DNA of 64,000 nucleotides, from positions 8,291 to 72,290 of the forward strand of contig JAHHQZ010000004.1 in the NCBI GenBank assembly GCA_020026075.1, written 5' to 3'. Positions 45,376 to 53,767 of this stretch are shown here, one piece after another; positions within the stretch are counted from its first letter, which is position 1, and each line of letters opens with the position of its first letter. The DNA is from Actinobacillus sp. (lineage in GTDB: Bacteria > Pseudomonadota > Gammaproteobacteria > Enterobacterales > Pasteurellaceae). Below the pieces are notes generated by a model that worked only from the letters and a program-made list of their open reading frames with translations, made no database searches and was not told where the DNA came from. The position numbers and the translations under genes were made by a program.

Positions 45376-45448
45376 CCACGCTGGGAAAACTCGTCCCAGC
45401 GGATGCGGTTCTCCCAGTATTTTTTAACTAAAATCAAGGAGAACCGTG
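45376..45448 (+). promoter_or_regulatory. Type 1 bistable leader, second copy
   Basis: It has the same elements as the first copy: CGCTGGGA (45379-45386), TCCCAGCG (45394-45401), CGGTTCTCC (45406-45414), TCCCAG (45412-45417) and GGAGAACCG (45438-45446). The two copies are almost identical over about 80 bases and 669 bases apart. Confidence 0.65.
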
Positions 45449-45706
45449 ATGGTCGACTTAAACAAAATTGCTGTCAATCTAAAAGTGTTACCACTTGAAG
45501 AACAAGAGGCAATAGTAAACTTAATACAGCTCAAAACGGAGACTGATATGGACAAAGTTTTGAATAAGCTTGATGCAATGGAAACCAAGTTTGATGCTAA
45601 ATTTGAAGCAATGGATTCAAAATTCGACATTTTACGTTGGTTACTGATGGCTCTTATTGCCATTATTCCTATTGCTTTAACAATTTTTGGATACTTTAAT
45701 AAGTAG
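45449..45706 (+). CDS. Small coiled-coil protein with a C-terminal membrane anchor (copy 2)
   Basis: The 85 residues are about three-quarters identical to copy 1, with the head nearly unchanged (VLPLEEQEAIVNLIQLKT). The coiled middle has shifted repeats (AMETKFDAKFEAMDSKFD) and the anchor is MALIAIIPIALTIFGYF. The AMDxKF repeats suggest slippage within the coil. Same leader, same spacing. Confidence 0.75.
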   Translation: MVDLNKIAVNLKVLPLEEQEAIVNLIQLKTETDMDKVLNKLDAMETKFDAKFEAMDSKFDILRWLLMALIAIIPIALTIFGYFNK

Positions 45707-45721
45707 CCACACCTAAACCAA

Positions 45722-45787
45722 CCCACAGGGGAAATACTGTTTCCCTTGTGGGCTATAGGATTTCCCTTGTTTTATAAGAAAAATCCT
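45722..45787 (+). promoter_or_regulatory. Type 2 bistable leader, second copy
   Basis: ATAGGATTT pairs with AAATCCTAT over nine bases that include part of the start codon. GGGGAAA has two possible TTTCCC partners as in the first copy. The first 45 bases match the first copy almost exactly. Confidence 0.6.
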
Positions 45788-46048
45788 ATGTTTAACTTAA
45801 ATGAAATTGCTACACACTTAAAGGCTATCCCATTAAGTGAACAACAGGCTATCGTAAGTTTAATAGACTTAAAAATAGAGGTCGAAATGAACGCCGTTTT
45901 AAAACAGCTTGAGCTAATGAATAAAACGATTGAAATGCAACAAAAGGAAAATCAGAAAGCAATTAGCAGTCTGAAATGGTACATTGGTTTAACCGTTTCT
46001 ATTGTTGGTGTGCTTGCGACTGTTGCCTCGATTTATTTCAGCCACTAA
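45788..46048 (+). CDS. Small coiled-coil protein with a C-terminal membrane anchor (copy 3, diverged)
   Basis: The 86 residues share the head pattern of copies 1 and 2 (IATHLKAIPLSEQQAIVSLI), then a glutamine-rich coil (MNKTIEMQQKENQKAIS) and a different membrane segment (WYIGLTVSIVGVLATVASIY). It has the type 2 leader, unlike its paralogues. Function unknown. Confidence 0.72.
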   Translation: MFNLNEIATHLKAIPLSEQQAIVSLIDLKIEVEMNAVLKQLELMNKTIEMQQKENQKAISSLKWYIGLTVSIVGVLATVASIYFSH

Positions 46049-46054
46049 AAGTCT

Positions 46055-46141
46055 TATGGAAATGATGAGAATTGCTAGAAGTTTAGAACGATTGGAAACA
46101 AATCTAAAACATCTAGAACATCGTATTAGGTGCTTAAAATA
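46055..46141 (+). CDS. Possible 28-residue helical peptide
   Basis: The frame reads MEMMRIARSLERLETNLKHL and ends EHRIRCLK, an amphipathic helix rich in arginine. No clear ribosome binding site is seen, but it could be coupled to the gene ending at 46048. Uncertain. Confidence 0.3.
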
Positions 46142-46156
46142 AACTATCATTTGTTG

Positions 46157-46225
46157 ATGTTTGGTATTCTAAGCAACACCATTTTACTATCCTTACTTGC
46201 CTGTATTTTTTTAATCAGCAAATAA
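46157..46225 (+). CDS. Possible 22-residue hydrophobic peptide
   Basis: The frame MFGILSNTILLSLLACIFLISK is one membrane helix with a lysine at the end, like type I toxin peptides. It starts 15 bases after the previous frame and a good terminator follows at 46238. No strong ribosome binding site. Confidence 0.35.
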   Translation: MFGILSNTILLSLLACIFLISK

Positions 46226-46237
46226 GCCATTAACCCA

Positions 46238-46262
46238 TAGGGGCTTTCTTTGAAAGCCCCTA
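46238..46262 (+). terminator. Terminator of the small-protein block
   Basis: AGGGGCTTTC/GAAAGCCCCT with a short loop, then ATTTTC. Confidence 0.8.
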
Positions 46263-46295
46263 TTTTCACCAGTATAAATGATATAAGGAAGAAGA

Positions 46296-47066
46296 ATGTC
46301 CTTTAAGAACATAGAGCAACTAAAAGATTTTCTCAATATAAAAAGACCACTGCCAGCAGTTGTGCTTGATAAACTCTATAATACGGTTAAGCAAGCGTAT
46401 ATCTATAACTCCAATGCCATTGAGGGGAATAGTCTATCCTTACGAGAAACACAAATTGTTTTGGAGCAAGGTATTACAATTAAAGGAAAGCCGTTAAAAG
46501 ATCATATTGAGGCCAAAAACCAAGACTTTGCATTGGATTTCTTAGTCGGTGAAGTCAAAGCGGAAAAGCCTCTCACTAAACAGCTAATCAAAGAATTTCA
46601 CCAAATTATTATTGGGGATATTGATCGTGGAATAGCGGGTAAATTTAGACAACACGATGTATGGATAAGCCACAGTGAAACAATAACAGCTCATTATCTT
46701 CACATTGAAGAAGAACTTGACGCATTGTTACATTGGTACGAAACATCGACCGATCATATTCTCGAAAAAGTTGCTAAATTTCACGCAAAATTTGAGAAAA
46801 TTCACCCATTTTCTGATGGCAACGGTAGAACAGGACGGCTCATTATGAATTTAGAGCTGATGAAAAATGGCTACCCTATCACCATCATAAAAATGGAAGA
46901 TCGAGAAACGTACTACCAAACCTTAGAAATGGCATCGATTAATGATGATTTTCAACCAATCACTCAATTCATTACTGATAATGTACAACAAAGCATTGAA
47001 CGTAATCTAAAAATGCTCGACCGAGAGTGGGAAACTAGATTTCTTGAGTGGAAGTCTAAACGTTAA
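46296..47066 (+). CDS. Fic-domain protein, class II (self-inhibited)
   Basis: The 256 residues carry the complete Fic motif HPFSDGNGRTGR at 170-181. The N-terminal inhibitory motif is SNAIEG at 39-44 ([S/T]xxxE[G/N]). That makes it a class II Fic, which blocks its own ATP site until released. Such proteins usually add AMP to target proteins; the target cannot be told. AAGGAAGAAG precedes the start. It stands alone between terminators in the cargo block. Confidence 0.9.
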   Translation: MSFKNIEQLKDFLNIKRPLPAVVLDKLYNTVKQAYIYNSNAIEGNSLSLRETQIVLEQGITIKGKPLKDHIEAKNQDFALDFLVGEVKAEKPLTKQLIKEFHQIIIGDIDRGIAGKFRQHDVWISHSETITAHYLHIEEELDALLHWYETSTDHILEKVAKFHAKFEKIHPFSDGNGRTGRLIMNLELMKNGYPITIIKMEDRETYYQTLEMASINDDFQPITQFITDNVQQSIERNLKMLDREWETRFLEWKSKR

Positions 47067-47075
47067 AATAAGGAA

Positions 47076-47103
47076 AAAAGGCTAAGTGTAAGCTTAGCCT
47101 TTT
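47076..47103 (+). terminator. Terminator of the Fic gene
   Basis: AAAAGGCTAAG/CTTAGCCTTTT with a short loop, then a T-rich run. Confidence 0.8.
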
Positions 47104-47136
47104 GTTTTTTCGTGAACGCTTAGCAAAGGTAACCCT

Positions 47137-47386
47137 ATGAAACAACAAACAAGAAAAACTAAGGCTAATAACAAACGATTTGAAATACAAGGCAGGAATT
47201 TTTCGCTCAAATTGATCGAATTAGTAAACCGCCCTCAGTCGCCATTACACGAAATGAAGTTTTTGCGTTATTGCTTAACCCAAACCTATCCCCAACAGCA
47301 AAATTAGCAAAAGCCATTGCAGAAGCAGAAAGTGGAAACTTAAAAACCTATGATAGTTTAGAAAATTTTATCAAGGAATTTGAGTG
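47137..47386 (+). pseudogene. Decayed antitoxin-like gene
   Basis: The ATG frame (MKQQTRKTKANNKRFEIQ) runs into a stop at about 47311. Another frame continues from about 47198 to 47386 as FFAQIDRISKPPSVAITRNE and ends YDSLENFIKEFE, in the style of RelB-like antitoxin tails. The switch falls at 47191-47214, exactly on a single copy of the dispersed repeat (GGCAGGAATTTTTCGC). The N-terminal DNA-binding part is not recognisable and no toxin follows. Confidence 0.5.
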
Positions 47387-47480
47387 ATGTTTGCAATCCA
47401 AAAATGTAACCATCAAATTTGCATTCCACATAAAACGTAAGTACAATGTAATTACGTTTAACACAAAAGGAGTGATAACT

Positions 47481-47735
47481 ATGGCTATGCAAAGTACTAT
47501 GAATTTCAAACTAGACCCTGCATTGAAAAGTGATTTTTTACATACTTGCCAAAGTAAAGGCTATTCAGCCAGCCTGATCATCAGAGAATTGATTGCTCGC
47601 TATGTTCAAGAAAACGAACCGCAGCCAAATGCTGAAACGTTACAAGCAATGAAAGATGCGGTAAATGGCATAAACACAACGACAACAACGGTTGATGAGT
47701 TCTTCAAATGGGCTGAAAATGTTAAAAATCAATAG
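47481..47735 (+). CDS. dinJ: RelB/DinJ-family antitoxin
   Basis: The 84-residue protein has a ribbon-helix-helix start (MQSTMNFKLDPALKSDFLHT) and an extended acidic tail that would wrap the toxin. AAAGGAG precedes the ATG. It overlaps the toxin gene by 17 bases, the usual arrangement. It should also repress its own promoter together with the toxin. Confidence 0.88.
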   Translation: MAMQSTMNFKLDPALKSDFLHTCQSKGYSASLIIRELIARYVQENEPQPNAETLQAMKDAVNGINTTTTTVDEFFKWAENVKNQ

Positions 47736-47979
47736 AACAAAAGCGTTTGAGAAGGACTTCAAAAAAGTGGGCTTAATTTCTCCGCTCATTGATGTTTTGC
47801 ATTACTTGATCAATGAAGAGAAATTACCTGTAAAATACCAAGATCATCAGCTAAGTGGCAAGCTGGCACTTTTCCGTGAGTGCCACGTTAAGCCTGATTT
47901 GTTGTTAGTGTATTTTTTTGAAAAAGAAAAAAGTACCCTACATCTCGTAAGGTTAGCAAGCCATAGCGAACTATTTTAA
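47719..47979 (+). CDS. yafQ: YafQ-type mRNA interferase toxin
   Basis: The 86-residue protein matches YafQ. The catalytic residues are placed as in E. coli: H43 (QDHQLSG), H56 and D60 (ECHVKPDLLLVY) and H82 in the end ASHSELF. It cuts mRNA on the ribosome. It follows and overlaps its antitoxin gene. The pair should stabilise the ICE or act in stress. Confidence 0.9.
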   Translation: MLKINRTKAFEKDFKKVGLISPLIDVLHYLINEEKLPVKYQDHQLSGKLALFRECHVKPDLLLVYFFEKEKSTLHLVRLASHSELF

Positions 47980-48097
47980 GAAAATTCATAAGGCTAACCC
48001 CACTTAGCCTTTCTATTTTTTCTGTGTACTAACCATTGACACAACTCCATTTCTGCGTTATTTTTCGTCAAAATCACCACAAAAGCAGGATATTTTT

Positions 48098-48367
48098 ATG
48101 GACAATCTCGATAAAAATCTACAAAAAGCACTTAAACAAGTGGAAAGACAAAAACGAGCTTATGCTCAGGGATATAACAAAGAATATAATCCTGTGATCG
48201 AGTCCGAGAATGTCTCCCACTGGAAAAAAGTTTTGCTTAAAACGCTATCTGTCATTTTTACGGCTTTAATGGCCGGTACTCGTGATAAGACAGACAAGAA
48301 ATATTATATGGATATTAATGGTAAATGTCCTGGCGATAAAAATTATATTTGGCCTGGTTCATTTTAA
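48098..48367 (+). CDS. Unrecognised small protein with one membrane segment
   Basis: The 89 residues have a charged helical start (MDNLDKNLQKALKQVERQKR), one hydrophobic stretch (VLLKTLSVIFTALMAG, about 45-60) and a tail ending CPGDKNYIWPGSF. AGGA precedes the ATG. It is the last gene of the plus-strand cargo block. Confidence 0.6.
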   Translation: MDNLDKNLQKALKQVERQKRAYAQGYNKEYNPVIESENVSHWKKVLLKTLSVIFTALMAGTRDKTDKKYYMDINGKCPGDKNYIWPGSF

Positions 48368-48376
48368 TTATTCTAG

Positions 48377-48413
48377 AAAAAAGCGTAACATAATAAATGT
48401 TACGCTTTTTTTT
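48377..48413. terminator. Bidirectional terminator at the right end of the cargo block
   Basis: AAAAAGCGTAACAT pairs with ATGTTACGCTTTTT. It ends both the cargo gene and the converging traG gene, whose stop codon is at 48414. Confidence 0.9.
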
Positions 48414-50081
48414 CTATCTTAACTGATCAGTTACTATTTTTGATTTCCCTCCTGTCACCACATCTGCTCCACTCAGTACAGCTTTAGTTCCGTGAGCCCC
48501 TGCACTACCACTTTGCCCGAAATGTTGTTGTATCGCCCCATCAGCAATATTACTTAAATTAAACCCAACAAAACCTAAGAACGTAAAGAATACACTAGGA
48601 AATACCACATACATCAAGCCAATAACCAAGTTAAATGCACTATCGCCCACTTGATTATTAATTCCGTCCCATAGTCCTAAGTTGGAATATGTTGATGAGT
48701 CGTATAGTGCTTCAAACATCCAAGATTCTAACCAATGAACGATTTCCCAAATGTAAGTTAAGAACGTTAATCCAAAGAATGCAAAAGAAACCAATATAAT
48801 AGGCTTAGCCTTATAGCCACCAAAGATAACGATGATCGGTGTTACAATCGTTAATAGTGCAATTAGTAAAGGCTGGATGATTTGTGTAGAAAATTTCATT
48901 ATTTTGTATTTAGGTTGAGCCAGTATATCTTCCTTAACTGCACCGTACGACGCTGCTATAGTACTAATTGAGCCAGTAATTGCTTTACCCCAAGCAGCAA
49001 GACTCCACCCACTACCTGCATTATCAACATCTGAATACTTTCCTTTACCTACACCATAAGGGGCTGTGCCGTCCGAAAGTTGCATTTTTTGTGGCGAGAT
49101 TGCATAGCGAACAAGGAAATCATTAAACTCTTCGCCTGCTTGTTTTTTGTTCATATACTTATAGGCAAATTTCGCCTGTTCTTTTAACTCCTCAGGATAC
49201 GCATCCAAAATCCGATAGTACAACGAACGTTTTTTACCGTTGCCACCAATTATTACCCCGTTGCCTTTCCAAAAGTCATCACATATTGGAAAACCGCCTG
49301 CCTCTGGGGGCGTACCAAAGCCCGAATCTCGAGATTTTAGGAATGACCAATATATTTTCGGATATTTAGCGTGGTATTTGCCATAAAAACCACCCTCTAA
49401 GAGAATTTTTGAACCCGGCCAGGCAATATCCGCCACTTCGGCGTTATTGAGCGGAATACCATCGTTTTTCATCTGTTTTAGAAAACGGTTTTTTGCGGGG
49501 ATGTAGCAATAGTTGTTAAATTCTGCAATATCATCACGCAACATTGGATCCGACAAAGAAAACTGATTTAACGCCATTCCTAGCTCTTCTAAGTGTGGCT
49601 TGCAAGGAATACCATTCACCAAGCCATTGGTGATCCCTTTACTTACCCCATACACAAACGCCCACCAAAGCGGCATTTCAGGGGATTTACCATTTAATTG
49701 GGTTGAACCATACGCCTGTCCCAGTTTAGTATCATTCGGGGCTACTGTAGTGCGTTTTGCACCGCACATTGCATCTAACTTAGTGTCCATAATATGGAAA
49801 TTCACTTTAAACAACGGCACACAGGTCGCAAATAACAAAATACCCGTGATATACAAGTAATTTTCTAGCCAATTAACAAGTAGTTTTCCCTTGTTTCCCT
49901 CGTCCGCCCCTTGCTCTCTGACTTGCGTAAATTTCCCAATGACATGAAAAATAATCGGTAAGGCAAACAGCCCTGTACTCTTAAAAAGCTCCCACGTGTT
50001 ATCAAACATAATCCACGCAAAGGTATTCATAAAATATTCATAGTAGCTGTCTACTTCAAGTCGAATAGTTGTTAGTATCAT
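48414..50081 (-). CDS. traG: TraG N-terminal-domain mating-channel protein
   Basis: The 555-residue inner-membrane protein begins with MILTTIRLEVDSYYEYF and carries the TraG_N region. Membrane segments lie near residues 40-55 and 75-95 and several near 400-520, with the soluble part between. It takes part in mating-pair stabilisation and channel assembly. AGGGGG precedes the ATG at 50081; the frame is open to 50099. Confidence 0.85.
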   Translation of the reverse strand: MILTTIRLEVDSYYEYFMNTFAWIMFDNTWELFKSTGLFALPIIFHVIGKFTQVREQGADEGNKGKLLVNWLENYLYITGILLFATCVPLFKVNFHIMDTKLDAMCGAKRTTVAPNDTKLGQAYGSTQLNGKSPEMPLWWAFVYGVSKGITNGLVNGIPCKPHLEELGMALNQFSLSDPMLRDDIAEFNNYCYIPAKNRFLKQMKNDGIPLNNAEVADIAWPGSKILLEGGFYGKYHAKYPKIYWSFLKSRDSGFGTPPEAGGFPICDDFWKGNGVIIGGNGKKRSLYYRILDAYPEELKEQAKFAYKYMNKKQAGEEFNDFLVRYAISPQKMQLSDGTAPYGVGKGKYSDVDNAGSGWSLAAWGKAITGSISTIAASYGAVKEDILAQPKYKIMKFSTQIIQPLLIALLTIVTPIIVIFGGYKAKPIILVSFAFFGLTFLTYIWEIVHWLESWMFEALYDSSTYSNLGLWDGINNQVGDSAFNLVIGLMYVVFPSVFFTFLGFVGFNLSNIADGAIQQHFGQSGSAGAHGTKAVLSGADVVTGGKSKIVTDQLR

Positions 50082-50089
50082 AACGCCCC

Positions 50090-50419
50090 CTAAATCCACA
50101 CTAAAATTTCATTGAATACACAAAAACCTAAAATCATCAGCCCCATTCGCTGTACGATTTTACGTTCTTTTAAGTTGTCATTTTTGGCGTTAATCACACG
50201 GCGAATTTTGAAAAAATACACTGCACAAATGCCATAAATGGTGTATCGAATCAGGGCTAGCCATAATTTTTGGGCGAGAATGGCATTCGTAATTTCAATA
50301 TATTCCGTGCCATTTTGACTTAATTTAAAGGCGACAAATGTGGATATAACCAGCACAGCAAAAGTACCAAATAACCACCCTGCCATTTTCATCCATTTAT
50401 TCATCTTCACTTTCATCAT
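50090..50419 (-). CDS. Small ICE membrane protein
   Basis: The 109-residue protein has three hydrophobic stretches (about 9-30, 48-70 and 90-108) and a basic middle. It overlaps the previous gene by 23 bases and sits between VirB4-type and traG genes, so it is part of the conjugation operon. Its family has no known role. Confidence 0.65.
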   Translation of the reverse strand: MMKVKMNKWMKMAGWLFGTFAVLVISTFVAFKLSQNGTEYIEITNAILAQKLWLALIRYTIYGICAVYFFKIRRVINAKNDNLKERKIVQRMGLMILGFCVFNEILVWI

Positions 50420-50813
50420 CTTGCTCCTGTAACGTGTCGGTAAGTTGCTGTAATTGTTTGTCTAAATACACGAGAACCCAGTACAAGTCGGTTTCGTCTT
50501 TTAGGTAGAGATATTGGCGTGGGGCGGCGGTGAATGGCGGAAATTCCGTGTAGTTGCTCACCGCAATGGTTAAGTAAAATTGCCCCTGTTCACCACTGAA
50601 TTTCACTCGGTTGTAATTATTCGTACCAACCGCTCGATAGGCGATAGTTTCCATTGATTCGTACGCCCCAATTTTTGCGAAAATATTCCGACCTAGGCTA
50701 TCCAATTCTTCAGTGAATGTGGAATTAACTAACGTTACCAGCTTTTCCAGTGGTAGGTTTTCAGGCTTAATTGGCGTTTCTACGCTAAATAAGTCAAGCA
50801 TTTGTTTATTCAT
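50397..50813 (-). CDS. ICE conjugation operon protein of unknown function
   Basis: The 138-residue soluble protein starts MNKQMLDLFSVETPIKPENL and ends in an acidic tail (QEQDDESEDE). The start at 50813 lies inside the end of the VirB4-type gene and suggests coupling. A single repeat arm (about 50672-50700) is translated as GRNIFAKIGA. No known function. Confidence 0.65.
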   Translation of the reverse strand: MNKQMLDLFSVETPIKPENLPLEKLVTLVNSTFTEELDSLGRNIFAKIGAYESMETIAYRAVGTNNYNRVKFSGEQGQFYLTIAVSNYTEFPPFTAAPRQYLYLKDETDLYWVLVYLDKQLQQLTDTLQEQDDESEDE

Positions 50814-53691
50814 TGATCCCTCTTGCTTTATCAATATTTTTTGCCACGAGAATGGCGGCATCCAATTCTGAAATGCCGTGCTTTTTCATTAAGGTCGCAC
50901 GTTCGGCTTTTTCTTCGTTTTCCGTCATTGCCAACGCTAAGTAAATACTCGGCGGCACGACACGGAATAAGGCTTCCATTTTGGACGATAACACCACGCC
51001 CTCCGTGTATTTGCGGTTTTCCTTTTTCGTGGAAAGCAATAGCTCCGTTTGCTCAGCGGTCAACTGTTTAAAACGGCTGACTTGATTGACTTCATCTTTT
51101 TCTAAGTACAGCAACTCCCACCATTCGAGCATTGATAACAATTTTTCCGCTACGTCTGGAAAATCCGATATATTTTGCGTGGCGAGCCATAGCCAAATCC
51201 CCAGTTTTCGCCACATCTTGCCCCCTTTGGCAAGGAAACTAGCCAGCATTGGATTGACGGTGATGATATGAGCTTCGTCCGTAATATTGACGATTGGGCG
51301 ACCTGTAAACTGGTATTTTTCGCCCATTGAGTTGATATGGTTAATAAGGGAAATATAGGCAATGGAAAGTTGCACGCCATAGCCATCTCGAGCCAGTGTA
51401 GCGAGATCCACTAAGGTAATATCCGCATCAGGCCAAGGCTCGCCATCTCGATTAAACAATTCCGCATCGAATGAACCAGGTTGGCAGAAAAGCCCAATGG
51501 ACTCGCCCATTTCATAGGCTTTTTCACGGTATTTCGGCAATAGGTTTTCATCGTTGGCGATTTCGTGAAAGGCTTTCGCCACATCTTCTGTTAAGCACGT
51601 TTTGCCTGCTTTTAAGGTGTTATTCGCCGCAAGAATAATGGCACGGCGAATCATCGCCTCGTCCGCGCGTGTCATTTTTTCGTATTCTTTCTCTTTGCCA
51701 CCTGTGATCATCAAACGAGCGATGATTTCCATTTCACCTAAAATATCTCGTTGGTCATCAGCGAGAATATCATCGTCATCATTGCTATCATCACCTAACC
51801 GAGCGACTGGCGTGTCATCGAAGCTTTCTTCATTGTTAAAAATAATGTTATCAATCTCTGCGGTATCGACAATTTTTTGAGCGTCAGCAAACAACGGCAA
51901 AGACACACCGCTGCCTGGTCTTAACTGAACGTGGTTTACCGTTAAGCCGTAGCGTTTGGCGTATTCCGCCATCAAGCCAAAACTATTACCTGCCTCGATG
52001 ACGAACAGACGTGGGCGATACATTGCCATTAGCTGGGCGATTTTGCCGTTTAAGGTTGCGGATTTCCCCGCCCCTGTGGGACCTAACAATAGCAAATGCC
52101 CTGATTTCGCTCGGTCGTCTTTATTGAGCGGATCAAAGTCCAGCGGTGAGCCGCCTCGATTAAAATAAGTGATACCTGGATGGCGAGTGCCAATGGAGCG
52201 ACCAAACACAGGTAGCAAATTAGCGATGTGTTGAACAAAGTTAAATTTGGTGTAAAGGTGTTTGGGATCAGATTGCGGATCAAACACCATCGGCAGCCAG
52301 CGGATGTAGCTCGATAGTGGGGCGACTTCCGCTCCCTCTTTGGTCGCCACAAGCCCTGTGGCTTGCAACGTAGTTACCAATTTACGGCGATTAGAAACCA
52401 GCGTTTTTTCATCATTGGCTCGCAAGAAAAAGCACAGCGAGCTTTGGTATAGCTTATGTTTGGCCTGTAAAAATTGTTTGACTTGGCTAACGGCAGATTT
52501 CGCATAAATAGATTCGGTATTATCACCCAATGCCCCTTTGCTGATTTTGAGCAAATGATCTTCGAGTAAATCCTGCGGATAGACCACAATCGTCATCGCC
52601 ATAATGGTGTTTTCAGGCAAGAGATCAAACAAGGCGTTGATGTTATCGCCACGTTTCACTTCGCCTGTTAAATGCCCCACTTCGGGGCTACGGCGTAGGG
52701 AATCAACCACAACGACCGTGTGCGGTAGCTCATCAAAATACCAATATTCCCCCTCCGTGCGTGGCGATTGCACGAGTAAAGTTTCGGCAAAGTCGTTGTA
52801 TAAAAACGGATCGTCTTTCTTGGCATTTGTTGACTCGGTATAGTGGGCGGCTTTGTAAAAATCTTCTGCTCGCTCATAATCGGCAGGTTTAGGGTTAAAC
52901 CAACGTAACAGCCATTGATGAACATCGTAGCCGTTACAACGTTGCGATTTTACGCCAGCCCCTAGCAAGGCATTGGTTACGGATTCACAAGTGGCGTTTA
53001 AATCTTCCAACGCTCGATCAAAGGTGGTTTGTTTATCCACATAGCGATAAATCACCATTCGTGTGCGGCGTTGCTGGCCACGCCATTGCGTCCCTGTAAC
53101 CGCTTTATCTTCAAATAAACCGCCTGATTTCGACACGTCCCTTAAGTGCTTGCTCATTACATTAAGCCAGTTTTCCGTGAACTCACTCCCTTCGGCATTG
53201 GGGCGAACGTATTGGCGTAGCACGTCTTCGTATTCCATCGCCATTTCGTCATCTTGACAGAAAAACTGCACGACCCACGGATTCATATCTAACTCCGCAA
53301 AACTATCTTGCAGGGCGTGCGTAATTTGCGTGCGAACCTCTTCTAAATAGTTGAGCGAGCGACCCTCCGTGCCAATAACCGTCAACTCAAATATCGCCGC
53401 TAAGCTTTTGCCATCTTCAAGCAATAAGGCGTTCTCTGCATCTAAAAACTCCACATAAGGCAGTTTGTCTACAAAGCTATCCATTGGGATAAACTGTTGA
53501 TCGAATTCTTGCTTAGTGTAAGTGCCTTGACGCTTTAAAAAAGGTAGGCCGGAATTTTTTTGCGAATTTTTGGAGCCATCAAGTGCAGTGTCAGTGGTTG
53601 CTTGTTCTATCATTGACGTTGATGTGTTCTCCACGTCTATGCTGCACTCGATGGGATTATTCTTAGGTTTACGTTTAAAAAGGCTTAACAT
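50806..53691 (-). CDS. traC: VirB4/TraC-type conjugation ATPase (TIGR03744)
   Basis: The 961-residue ATPase energises mating-channel assembly at the inner membrane. Walker A GPTGAGKS lies near residue 540; Walker B is IVNITDEAH. The family-specific N-terminal half is present. The first 60 residues are a low-complexity leader; a repeat copy (about 53548-53575) encodes SGLPFLK there. It overlaps the next gene. Confidence 0.9.
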   Translation of the reverse strand: MLSLFKRKPKNNPIECSIDVENTSTSMIEQATTDTALDGSKNSQKNSGLPFLKRQGTYTKQEFDQQFIPMDSFVDKLPYVEFLDAENALLLEDGKSLAAIFELTVIGTEGRSLNYLEEVRTQITHALQDSFAELDMNPWVVQFFCQDDEMAMEYEDVLRQYVRPNAEGSEFTENWLNVMSKHLRDVSKSGGLFEDKAVTGTQWRGQQRRTRMVIYRYVDKQTTFDRALEDLNATCESVTNALLGAGVKSQRCNGYDVHQWLLRWFNPKPADYERAEDFYKAAHYTESTNAKKDDPFLYNDFAETLLVQSPRTEGEYWYFDELPHTVVVVDSLRRSPEVGHLTGEVKRGDNINALFDLLPENTIMAMTIVVYPQDLLEDHLLKISKGALGDNTESIYAKSAVSQVKQFLQAKHKLYQSSLCFFLRANDEKTLVSNRRKLVTTLQATGLVATKEGAEVAPLSSYIRWLPMVFDPQSDPKHLYTKFNFVQHIANLLPVFGRSIGTRHPGITYFNRGGSPLDFDPLNKDDRAKSGHLLLLGPTGAGKSATLNGKIAQLMAMYRPRLFVIEAGNSFGLMAEYAKRYGLTVNHVQLRPGSGVSLPLFADAQKIVDTAEIDNIIFNNEESFDDTPVARLGDDSNDDDDILADDQRDILGEMEIIARLMITGGKEKEYEKMTRADEAMIRRAIILAANNTLKAGKTCLTEDVAKAFHEIANDENLLPKYREKAYEMGESIGLFCQPGSFDAELFNRDGEPWPDADITLVDLATLARDGYGVQLSIAYISLINHINSMGEKYQFTGRPIVNITDEAHIITVNPMLASFLAKGGKMWRKLGIWLWLATQNISDFPDVAEKLLSMLEWWELLYLEKDEVNQVSRFKQLTAEQTELLLSTKKENRKYTEGVVLSSKMEALFRVVPPSIYLALAMTENEEKAERATLMKKHGISELDAAILVAKNIDKARGINE

Positions 53692-53767
53692 TCCATATAT
53701 CCTTGATGAATAGAAATTAAAAAGTGGCTCAATGGGGCTTTAAACGCCCCTTAAATGAGGTTTAAAT

